Shown piece after piece: positions 53,911 to 63,228 of a DNA stretch of 64,000 nucleotides. Under the pieces are notes generated by a model. It was given only the letters and a program-made list of their open reading frames with translations, did no database searches and was not told where the DNA came from. The stretch lies in the NCBI GenBank assembly GCA_947561395.2, contig OX387185.1:39504602-39568601 (forward strand). The letters are read 5' to 3'. A program made the position numbers and the translations under genes. The stretch comes from Buxus sempervirens (taxonomy: Eukaryota; Streptophyta; Magnoliopsida; Buxales; Buxaceae). Position 1 is the stretch's first letter. The number at the start of each line of letters is the position of its first letter.

Positions 53911-56900
53911 GCCAGCATTTTAAATTGCCCCATTTACGACATGTAGCAGTTGAGGTGGTGGCCCAAAACTCTGAAGCATTCACCACCTAAGCCTCCATCC
54001 ATATAAATTTCACCCCAATTAGACAATGACAAGAGGCAAAATGCCACCATTTTCAAATCCATTTTTTATTTAAAAAAATTTAAAACCCACTATTGCTCTT
54101 ATTGTCATGGAAGTGATGCTACACTGGGAACAGGGCCTGAGAATACAAATGGTTATAACAAATAAAACATCATCAATGCTGCTCATAGTCCAACTTAAAA
54201 GTCGATGCCCAATCATAAAATTATACGGTGTTCAAGTGTAATTGTTAAGACTTTCAAAATTGTCCAACTCAAAATTCAATATGAGAGCCGACCAAAAAAG
54301 AAAAACTTACACTATGAGAAAACAAGTGCAGCTTCAGGATGTGTAAATGCCAAGCTTTTTCAATCTCAGAAGAAAACTTACACTATGTCAGTAAAGGGGA
54401 CTACAAGTCTACAACACAGATGTCTGAACCTAAAAATTCAAAGATTCATACAAAATTCTCCTAGGTCTTGCAAGCACAACTAAGATATCAAATTTTCCTT
54501 ACATCCAACCCAAAAAAATTTTCAAAAACAATTTTATTTCATCTAATCTCCTTTAGACCAAATTCCAAGACTGAACAAGTCATGAAAACATAACTATATT
54601 AATGAGTAGCGCTTTTGGCTTCAAAAATTTTTTAGATGGTATCATTTTCCTACAAGAGACCACACAAGGTGACAGGTTGTATTCCTTTCCATCCCACTTC
54701 CAGTTTAGCAAGCGAAGAGACAAACATTTGTAGCCTAATGGCAGTCAATAAAAATGGATTTTGAAGCAACTAAACGTAAAAAAAAATTGAAAGTAGTAAC
54801 ACACACGCACACACACACAAATAATAAGGCAAGGACCATGCATGAAAGTAAGCATTACAGATCCATTATGTACTGAGTAATAACAATACAAAACTTTAAC
54901 ATGTAAAAGATAGAAAACTGACTAATCAAATTAAGAAAGCATTCACTCACCCGGTAGTAGAAGTAATCATATAACCGCAGAATATGGTACTTGCCAACAG
55001 GATCATTCTTGTTGACAAATTTCAAAAGCTTTATTTCATTAAGGCTCTGATCAAAAAAATCTTTTTTGTTTTTAATGATTTTCACACAAACATCCATGCC
55101 TGTATGGAGGTCATGTGCTTGAATAGCTTTGCTGAATGCAGCTGATCCAAGATACTCAGTAACATGATAACGCCCAGCTATCACTGAATTTAATACAACA
55201 TGGAAGTTTTTATCCTCCTCGAAACCCATTCTGAGCAAGAAAAACAAAGGAAAAGAACCAGATGTCAATGGAAATAAAATATAAAAATAACCAAAATGGT
55301 AAGACGTCCAGATGTCAATGGAAATAGAAATAAAATATAAAATCAACCAAAATGGCAAGATGTTTTTTCCTTCTTATAGCATGCTCCCGGGACTAAAAAA
55401 GCACTATAAGATGCCACATTAATAAAACCATGATTAAATTTCCACAACAGACCAGCCTATGGAAGTTCCAAGATATCAGAAAAAGTTGCAAGAAACAGAA
55501 CATGCCTGTTTTTCCTATGCACAATCTTTAGATTAGAAGTCACAAATTCCTCTTCCTGAGCCTTTATCTGTCTTACTTGCTCTTGCACAGCAGCTGCTTC
55601 TTCGTCCTCCAATGTCGTCCCTGGATCATCTTCCTTGGCATCACAAGCCTTGTCATTTTCATCCCTCTTAGTAAGAATTCTTTTATCGCAGTCAAAATTA
55701 GTGTGTGTTGACCCAGTAGAAGCTTCTGATCTAACGGCATTAACATTACTTTCATCCCTAGAGCTCTTACAGGGTGAAGAATCACTGCTCCTCTGCTTCC
55801 ATGTAGCAGGCACGTCACCAGCTCCCACCAAGCCATTTCCATGATCATCCCGTTCACCACCGCCCACAGCATTGCATTTGTTTGACCACAAAGATTTACC
55901 AGACTCTGACACTATTGAGTCAGCATCTCTCACAGGAGGTGCAAAAGAAAATCCACAATCACTGTAATTTGCCTCCAGCACAAAAACACCTTTTTCATTT
56001 CCCCTAATATATTTATTGGAATCTTGCCTTTTTAGCCGTTGCTTCCTGTTTGATCCATCAAGATACCTCCTCTGTGAATCATGCTGAGGATGATGTCCAG
56101 ACACACCAATACCAACATCAGGGTGATGGAAGTACTCTAAGTCCTCCTCTTTAGATGGACCTCTATCCTGTGGGTCTGGAACACTCCCATGCCCTGTTCC
56201 CTTTTCATTGTCACTTGGATAATCAATTTCATGAGCCAGAAACCAGGTCTCATCTTCAATAGGTTGCCTCATGTATCCAACATCATCATCGTCATCATAT
56301 TCATCAGAATCCCAATACTCATTTGGATAATCAACCGATTCACTTAATCCATCACCAACAGTTGCAAAACCAGAAACCAAATCAGAAGTGTCCTCAGCTA
56401 TACCTTAACTCGCGGATAGCCAACTACTCCCAATAGTCTTCTTTCCACCTGGATCATGATATCAAGGGGCAAAGGGCCATCCATTAAGACTAAGAAATAA
56501 CTAACACTGTATAAATCAAAATCAATGCACATGATAGACAGTCCATCAAAGAGAGAATGTAAAACATCACAATATCAGGATAAAGAACAAACGCATAAAG
56601 CAAGAGAAACAGTAAAAAAGTATGAGTACATTTGGATAAATTTATGCTCCCGGGAGAAAATTGATGCAGAATGTTTAGTTATGCACCACAATCATAAGCA
56701 TTAGATATTAGATAACAATGCCTAACTGAAGTACTAATGACCAAATCAAATATATGCGCTGAAAACACCAACCAAAAACAAACCTTCAGAATCAATTTCT
56801 TGTCCAACTGGAACATCCAGAAATGATCCTATCAAGAAGGCATTATCAGTCACATTGAGCTTTAGTCCAGGTCCATGGCAATCAAATTTTTCCTCCCAAT

Positions 56901-58033
56901 GATGACCAACTGATTTGTCCTCTGACTTCAGCTTGACAGGTGGCAACCTGGGAAGCTCTTCCCTGTGACTTCCAGTGACAAATGGAAAATCTAAGCTGGA
57001 AATATTCTTCTCCTCTGAACTCCCTTGTGACCTCCCAAAAAATATGGATCTTCCAACCTCATCCACTTGCTCTTTCAGTGCTGCCTTTATATTGTTTCCC
57101 TCCACCTTTCGCTTTCCTTCCTTTTTATTGTCACCATAACCAAGCACACTAGCACAACTTGCTGATGTATCCCCCTGGGGAAATGGGAGAACAGTTTTGA
57201 CAGAACACTCCTTCCATGAATCCAAAGAAGACTGTGATGGTTCCTTGCGTCTTAACCATGGGTTTTCCCCTAGATTGAGATTAGAGCATTCACTGGCTGG
57301 CTTAAATTGCTGATCAAGCTCCTTACTCTCACTCATTTGATTTTTCTCATAAATAAGCTCAGCATTGACCTTGTTCATACTACAATGATGTGATGTTCTA
57401 TGTTCTCCAGATGGTACCGTCTCTGTTCCATAACTTTCTCCAGAATTCACAGCACCAGTTACCGAATGCTCCTTATCATAAACCTGAACTGGTTGGTAAT
57501 TTGGTTGTTCTGATATTTGAAGCCCTGAAAAGGCATTAGTAATAATCCCAGAATCCTTCTGAAACTGACCAATGGAACCATTGCTGTGATTTGATTTCGA
57601 TGGGTACAGGTCTGACGAAGTCCCCTCGACACTCCGATTGAAATTAAAACTCTTCTTGCTCGACACAATGGTTTCATTAGGCCTATTTGGTTCTCCAGAA
57701 GAAACAGAATTTCTCCATTTACTGTCAGAACCAGTTCTATAGCTTCCACACTCTACTTCTTTGACAATAAGCAGCTTAGATACTTCGTCTCCACTTTGTA
57801 AACTCGCCTCTTGGTGTTTTACCACTGGTTTCTCTCAACCTTAGCACCCTCCAACACATTACCCGAATTATCCTCTTCTGAGAAGGCTTTCTGAAGAGAT
57901 CCATTCAAATCAGGGCGGTTACTGAGCTCTCCTCGGAATGCAGCCTCGGCCCTCGTGAATCGATTTCTTCGCAAAAAATCTAAAATCACATCCACCGAGT
58001 CTGCCATTATCAACTACTGCCAATCTACACGCG
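53911..58033 (-). repeat. Duplicated kinase 5' half, main block
   Basis: Matches 37413-41932 in the same orientation, exons and introns alike. It starts at the shared CCAGCATTTTAAATTG and stops at CTACACGC just upstream of the copied start codon, where the composite insert begins. The AT/TTA microsatellite at 38307-38340 is replaced by a CA-rich run at 54801-54823. The TMN gene lies between the two copies, so this is not a simple head-to-tail tandem. Confidence 0.93.
54951..58007 (-). pseudogene. Truncated, disabled copy of the DYRKP kinase gene
   Basis: Copies of exon 1 (56784-58007), exon 2 (55506-56448) and exon 3 (54951-55230) only; exons 4-7 with the catalytic loop are absent. The start ATG is kept. 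Exon 1 carries insertions of 2 and 3 bases near 57833-57857 (net +5), shifting the frame after about residue 55. Exon 2 has a CAA to TAA change at 56405-56407 and a 426-bp deletion at about 56140 relative to 39616-40041, with GTCC at both breakpoints. Splice signals, including the GC donor, are retained. If transcribed it would give at most a short N-terminal peptide or antisense-capable RNA matching the parent. Non-functionality as a kinase is certain from the missing domain. Confidence 0.93.
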
Positions 58034-58047
58034 AGCCTGCATTTTCC

Positions 58048-58785
58048 AAATGGGATCCCATACAACCTTTATCTCCAAACCAAAATGCAGCCCAACCACG
58101 ATTGCGACAGGTGTCCGCTCGCTTTTGAACATAACGGGTTGTATTGGACTAACGGAAACGGAGTTTACTCGTTCGTGAACAGAAGTTTTTCAAAATTTTA
58201 AAATTCGTTTTCAAAAAGTGGCCCGGCAGTCGAGGTACTGCCGGGCCAAAAAGCATTTGCCAAAATTTTTGAATGCTCTTCTTCTTCACGAACAAACAAA
58301 TGGGATCCCATTCCATTTCCCAAAATTTTCAAAGCTCTTCTTCTTCACGAAACCATACCAGATTTGCTATTCTCTCACTCTCCTTTTGAAGGCTACATGG
58401 ATGCTTCTCCTCCGTTTCCCCTCTCTCACTCTCCTTCTACGCTATCGTCTTCGTCGATGTCAACCCATCATCTCACCTGTCCGGCGATGCCACTCCAGCT
58501 CGTGTATGTCCATGAAAAAGGGGAAGTTCAAGATAGACCCGAAAACCGTCACCACGCTTCAGCTCGTTTAGGACCGGTTGGTAGTCTCTGCATGTGGTTG
58601 CATCGTCAGGGCAAGCGCTTCATCTAAGAACCTTGTTCTATGTTCCTAGTTCACGTTCCTTTTTTTTTTTTCAATTTATTTGAAATTCAGATTAAAAACC
58701 TTGTTCATGTTAATGAACAGGTGGATCGTGCCTTGTTTTACTGGTTGATCGAGTTGCCGAGTCTTGGAGCTGAGTCAAGACCACT
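58048..58785 (+). repeat. Left inverted arm (738 bp)
   Basis: Near-identical reverse complement of 60971-61708, of equal length. Only a few substitutions were seen (for example within the hairpin GGCCCGGCAGT..ACTGCCGGGCC at 58220-58248). It carries the same 87-codon low-meaning frame as the right arm and, at its inner end, the carboxypeptidase-coding stretch GRALFYWLIE-like (DRALFYWLIELPSLGAE). Confidence 0.92.
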
Positions 58786-59100
58786 GAGTCAAGAAGCTTT
58801 CCTTCCGAAGGCGACATAGATGTTTCTCCTGAGTCTCTCTCTCTTTCACTCTCCTTCTATGCCATCATCTTCCTCGGTTTCTGCCATTATCTCACTGGTC
58901 CAGCGAGGCCACTCTGGCTGGAGTACGTCCATGAAAAGGGGAAGATCAAGATAGACTCGAAAACCGTCACCATGCTTCAGCTCATTTAGGAATTAGGACT
59001 GATTGGTAGTCTCTGCATGTGGTTGCACTCGTCAGGAGAAGAGCTTCATCTAAAAACCTTGTTCTGTGTTCCTAGTTCATGTTTTTTTTTTTTCAATCCA
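58786..59100 (+). repeat. Diverged second copy of part of the left arm
   Basis: Repeats about 58370-58700 in direct orientation with many changes (CTCTCTCTTTCACTCTCCTTCTA, ATGAAAAGGGGAAG, AAAACCGTCACCATGCTTCAG, a T-run near 59085). This shows an older duplication before the arm pair formed. Confidence 0.8.
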
Positions 59101-60039
59101 TTTGAAATTTAGATTACAAAACCCCTGTTAGGTGCTTATATAGCATTTTGGGAACATTTGTTTTGGGGAGTTTGAACCTAGTTGGAAGTTGCAAATCAGC
59201 AATGAAATAATGTACAAATAAAATCCTCTTTCGAGACCTAATAATTTCAACCACCATGTTACTGATATTTTTCTTTTCAAGCCGCTAAAACCTTATTAAA
59301 TGTATGATATTTGAGTCCTGATAATGTCAAGCCAGCATGTTACTGATCAAATTGGGAACTTGTGAAAAAGCTATTTGGGAAAAGATTAATTATTTGCACT
59401 CACTTTAGTCATTGTTTTGCGCTGTGAAAAACTTTGATTATTTGTATTCACTTTTATTTTCGAGATGACAATCATGAATTACAAACTGGAATCTTTTAAG
59501 CAAGCAAGCTTGTATTAAAAATTTTTTGCACCAATAGTTCCAGAATTACAGGTTTCTTATTCCTTGATCAGATCATGTTTATCCGATGCTTGTCTTTCAT
59601 ATTTACCTTATCCACTTCAATGTAGTCGTTTGCTTTGAAACCAAAAATTTTGTTTAATATTTCTTGCTCATGTGTATGTTTCTCTTTGTCTCTTGAGAGG
59701 TCTACTGACTTTGATGGCTGTGGGAGTCATTTGCAACAGTGGTCATAAATGGCAATCTAAAAATCAAAATACAAATGATAATGTTCCACCCCTGCGATAG
59801 GATTGTTCCACACAAAGTGAGCCAACCATAATATAAATTCAGCAATCTCTAGATACAAGGGGAAAAGAAGAAAGCTGGTAATTTGCTGCATCATCCTTCC
59901 AATAGAGCCATCAAAGAGTGGGCACAGGATGAATTGAACTAATTAGTCTGTTTCACATTTAATATTTTGCTCTTTCTTATAGTTGATACATATTTTGTAT
60001 GATAGCTCAAAGAAGCTTAAGCCATGGCAGCTATTTTTC
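59101..60039. other. Noncoding centre of the composite insert
   Basis: AT-rich sequence between the arms. Two phrases recur (AATAATTTCAACCACCATGTTACTGAT near 59240 and ATAATGTCAAGCCAGCATGTTACTGAT near 59320). No coding region recognised. Confidence 0.4.
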
Positions 60040-61070
60040 TTTAAATAATATATGTAAATTGAATTGTAGCTCTATCAGCTTTATGAAATGTAATCGCTGC
60101 AATGGTGGGGGCATTACTGCAAGGACGTGTGGAAATGCTGTATTGATCAATTTTCCCCTTTTCTGCATCTGCAACATCAAGAACCTTGCTGCATTCAGCT
60201 GAAGGATGTTGAGAGGATCCAGACTCACAGGCAATTCTTAGATTTTGATAGGTGGCATCAGAAATTAACCTATGTCCACCAGAATTCAAATGTGACAACA
60301 TAATCATGGAAATCATCGGTGACAGCATTTCCCACCTGACAAGATAGAACAGAATCCACCAATTTCATACAGTTTTGATCAAAGTTAAGCAAACCAAGGA
60401 GTACCATTGCAAAATTTTCATGGCTCACCAAGAAACCCTTGAAATTGATAATAGGGTTTGTTATTCCTTGTTTATCCTGTATATAAGTTGAGACAAACGA
60501 GAAATATAGTGATCTAAAACAGCTACAAAAGAAGGTTGGTTTGATCTTCATCAAACTGGTTTTCAGATACAAGTACGATAGATATCTCTGTGCTTGTATT
60601 GTGGGAACCTTTAAATACAATTGATGGGGAAGGTATATGCATCTTCAGCTACAAGTTCAAAAAGACAAGATCCAAAAACCATTTAAATATATGAAAAGTA
60701 AACTAAACTTCAACTTAGAAACAAGCATTTGAAGATCCATTTCACAAAGTTCGCCACTTCCAAAAAATAATAAACTGCTATAAATCAAAAAAAAAAAAAA
60801 CTACTTTGTTTTTTAGATTAGTAGTTGCAATTCTTCTCAAACAACTGTTCCAAGCGTAGGGATTTATAAATAGGGTCTTCCCATCAGGATTTATACGGAA
60901 AGTTCATCTCTCTTCGGCACCTCCGTAAGCAATTGATGAATAGCCAGGGCCTCCGTTGAGCCGCAAGACAAGTGGTCTTGACTCAGCTCCAAGACTCGGC
61001 AACTCGATCAACCAGTAAAACAAGGCACGATCCACCTGTTCATTAACATGAACAAGGTTTTTAATCTGAA
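60040..61070 (-). pseudogene. SCPL: Serine carboxypeptidase-like (SCPL) gene fragment
   Basis: Minus-strand pieces in family order. At 61070-60900, DRALFYWLIELPSLGAESRPLVL is followed by the oxyanion-hole segment NGGPGYSSIAYGGAEE and INPDGKTLFINPYAWN. At about 60490-60440 is NPIINFKGFLV. At 60335-60090 are GNAVTDDFHDYV, TFEFWW, then a frame change and HRLISDATYQNLRIACESGS to DQYSIST. The usual NGGPGCSS cysteine is tyrosine. The region that should carry the GESYAGHY catalytic serine is not found, and the Asp/His part is also absent. Frameshifts occur near 60935 and 60290. The 5' part lies in the right inverted arm and is mirrored in the left arm. Normal members are secreted or vacuolar acyl-hydrolases or acyltransferases; this copy cannot be active. 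Confidence 0.85.
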
Positions 61071-61708
61071 TTTCAAATAAATTGAAAAAAAAAAAAAGGA
61101 ACGTGAACTAGGAACATAGAACAAGGTTCTTAGATGAAGCGCTTGCCCTGACGATGCAACCACATGCAGAGACTACCAACCGGTCCTAAACGAGCTGAAG
61201 CGTGGTGACGGTTTTCGGGTCTATCTTGAACTTCCCCTTTTTCATGGACATACACGAGCTGGAGTGGCATCGCCGGACAGGTGAGATGATGGGTTGACAT
61301 CGACGAAGACGATAGCGTAGAAGGAGAGTGAGAGAGGGGAAACGGAGGAGAAGCATCCATGTAGCCTTCAAAAGGAGAGTGAGAGAATAGCAAATCTGGT
61401 ATGGTTTCGTGAAGAAGAAGAGCTTTGAAAATTTTGGGAAATGGAATGGGATCCCATTTGTTTGTTCGTGAAGAAGAAGAGCATTGAAAATTTTGGCAAA
61501 TGCTTTTTGGCCCGGCAGTACCTCAACTGCCGGGCCACTTTTTGAAAACGAATTTTAAAATTTTGAAAAACTTCTGTTCACGAACGAGTAAGCTCCGTTT
61601 CCGTTAGTCCAATACAACCCGTTATGTTCAAAAGCGAGCGGACACCTGTCGCAATCGTGGTTGGGCTGCATTTTGGTTTGCAGATAAAGGTTGTATGGGA
61701 TCCCATTT
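60971..61708 (-). repeat. Right inverted arm (738 bp)
   Basis: Reverse complement of 58048-58785. The inner end is continuous with the SCPL fragment, suggesting this arm is the original and the left arm an inverted copy. Outer ends diverge after the palindromic word TGGGATCCCA. Confidence 0.92.
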
Positions 61709-61768
61709 GTGCATTTTCTCCTGCGCCACCTCTTCTCCATTTTTATTGTACCAACAAATCACCCCCAC

Positions 61769-62800
61769 GTGTGCTTGTAGGTCCCACAGTTTGCTTTCAA
61801 GTAAATAGCAACGTCAACAACACAAACACAAACGTCTTGTTTGAACGTTTTTAAATGAAAAAAATAAAAAAAAACCCAACTCGTCTTCAACAGCAGACGG
61901 TAGATCGACTATTTCAGCTCTTGTCGATGGTGAAAGTTCAAAACAGTATATGAAGGAAACTCAAACCTATGCACAGACACAGCGGCCATGGAAGAGGAGG
62001 CGAGTGAAGAAGAGGAAAAGGAGTGGGGAACAAAGGCGTGGAGAATGCTAAACACAGTGAGAGAACGATCACCGCTCATCCAAGGCATCACCAACTTCGT
62101 GTCAATGGACTTGATGGCCAACACGCTCCTGGCAATAGGAGCATCACCTGCGATGCTCCACTGCTTGCAAAAAATCTCCGACTTCACTCCACACGCCGAT
62201 GCTCTCTGCATCAACATCGGTACCCTCTCGCTTGACTGGCTTCCATCCATGAAATCCGCTGCTGCATTGGCAACCCAGTTCGGGAAGCCATGGATTCTCG
62301 ACCCAGTTGTCGTCTCGGTTTCGGATTTCCGATTCAGATCGTGTCTTGAACTTGTTCGGCTCGGACCAACTGTTATTCGAGGGAATGCGTCGGAGATTCT
62401 GGCGCTTGCAAATGATTCCAAGGGACCTCATAAGGTTGTTGATGAGTTAAGGATGAATTACTTGATTGGATTCGTAGTTTTATGTCTCTGTTTTTTTCTT
62501 CTTCTTCTTTTGTTTTGTTTATTCATTTTTCTGTTGTTTTTGTTGTTATTGTTGGGTGTTTGTTCTCCTTTTTCTATCAGTTTTTACCCTGATCATTTGC
62601 CCAACGTTCATGTCTTTGTTTATTTCGTGTTCTTCTATTACTGGCACCTATAATAAAACCAAGCCAACTCGTTGTTGAGGACGAGTGGAGTTTTTTTCCT
62701 TTATTAAGTTTTTCTTTTTCATTTAAGAACATGGAAAAACGTTAATGTTGGTTGACGGTGCCGTCTGTTTAAAAACAAACTGTAGGACCTACAGAACACA
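61769..62800. mobile_element. Pack-MULE-like unit carrying a THIM fragment
   Basis: An imperfect inverted repeat of about 125-140 bases (61769-61893 and 62662-62800) brackets the THIM fragment. Shared landmarks read outward-in: GTAGGTCC, ACAGTTTG, AACGTTTTT, TTAAATGAAAAA, CCAACTCGTC and TTCAAC/CTCAAC. A gene fragment held between long TIRs without transposase is the definition of a Pack-MULE. A 9-bp target duplication was not found, so the superfamily is inferred. Confidence 0.6.
61988..62450 (+). pseudogene. THIM: Hydroxyethylthiazole kinase (THIM) N-terminal fragment
   Basis: From the ATG at 61988 the frame encodes about 150 residues matching the N-terminal half of plant hydroxyethylthiazole kinase (EC 2.7.1.50, thiamine salvage): SPLIQGITNFVSMDLMANTL, GASPAML, FTPHADALCINIGTLS, DWLPSMKSAAALATQFGKPW, LDPVVVS, and PTVIRGNASEILAL. 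The substrate-binding NFVS...N and the DPV motif are present. The C-terminal ATP-binding half (the VVSGAVD-type region) is missing: after GPHKVVDELR the frame runs into hydrophobic low-complexity sequence (to 62653) and the inverted repeat. A donor-like AAG/GTTGTT at about 62433 may mark the original exon end. The frame is undamaged, so capture may be recent, but the product could not be a complete kinase. Confidence 0.85.
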
Positions 62801-62989
62801 TGGATTCACATCACCTGGTGGGCGCCCAGCACTGCTGGTGGGCGCCCAGCACTGCTGGGTGCCCTGCAGCCAATGGGAATCCGGGAAGCAGGGCCACATT
62901 AAAAAATGTGGCTTTTGTGTCAGGGCTGCCCCCTGTCTTCCCGGATTCCCATTGGCTGCTGGGCGCCTAGCAGGTGATTTGAATCCCAG
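62799..62989. mobile_element. Small foldback element with internal 20-bp duplication
   Basis: GGATTCACATCACCTG at the left pairs with CAGGTGATTTGAATCC at the right, and CAGCCAATGGGAATCCGGGA pairs with TCCCGGATTCCCATTGGCTG around an ACATTTTTTAATGTGG-like centre. On the left arm a 20-base unit (GGTGGGCGCCCAGCACTGCT) is repeated twice from 62817. Flanks AGAACACA and AGAAATAA agree at 6 of 8 bases, so a hAT-type MITE is possible. Confidence 0.65.
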
Positions 62990-63228
62990 AAATAAAACCT
63001 TGTAACGTCTGTAACACAAACAAAAAGGAATAAACCAGACCCCAAACCAAGCTAAAGTAAATTAGTATATCACTTCTCTTGCTCTCCCCATATATTCAAA
63101 AAAAAAAAAAAAAGGCTACCAAAACGAACTCAAACACGCATTTTTCCCCCCACAAGAAAACCAAAAAAAAATCCAAAATCCCGTAAATTGCCAAGAAACC
63201 CCCAAATCACTCGCTCTTCACACGCCCT
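62990..63228 (-). repeat. Rest of the duplicated kinase leader
   Basis: Matches 41933-42178 of the kinase 5' UTR intron (AGAAATAAAACCTTGTAACG, the A-run, CACTCGCTCTTCACACGCCC) and continues the copy broken at 58033. Homology ends at CGCCCT, where GGCTCTGTTTGGATA begins. Confidence 0.9.

Larger units (their letters stand above)
58034..62989. mobile_element. Composite insert splitting the duplicated kinase leader
   Basis: The parent sequence CTACACGCAGGCACCAGAAATAA (41922-41940 region) is split in the copy: CTACACGC ends at about 58033 and CCAGAAATAA resumes at about 62988. In between are two 738-bp inverted arms, a carboxypeptidase fragment, a TIR-bounded THIM fragment and a terminal foldback element. 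No transposase and no clean target duplication are seen, so several events or a rearrangement are likely. Confidence 0.75.

Noticed and set aside
61130-61393. 87-codon frame present in both inverted arms (also 58364-58627)
   Set aside because: Ser/Pro/His-rich with no family match; the identity between copies is explained by the arm duplication, and the SCPL frame runs otherwise.
62990-63228. Independent gene leader downstream of THIM
   Set aside because: It is the remainder of the duplicated kinase 5' UTR intron, not part of THIM.
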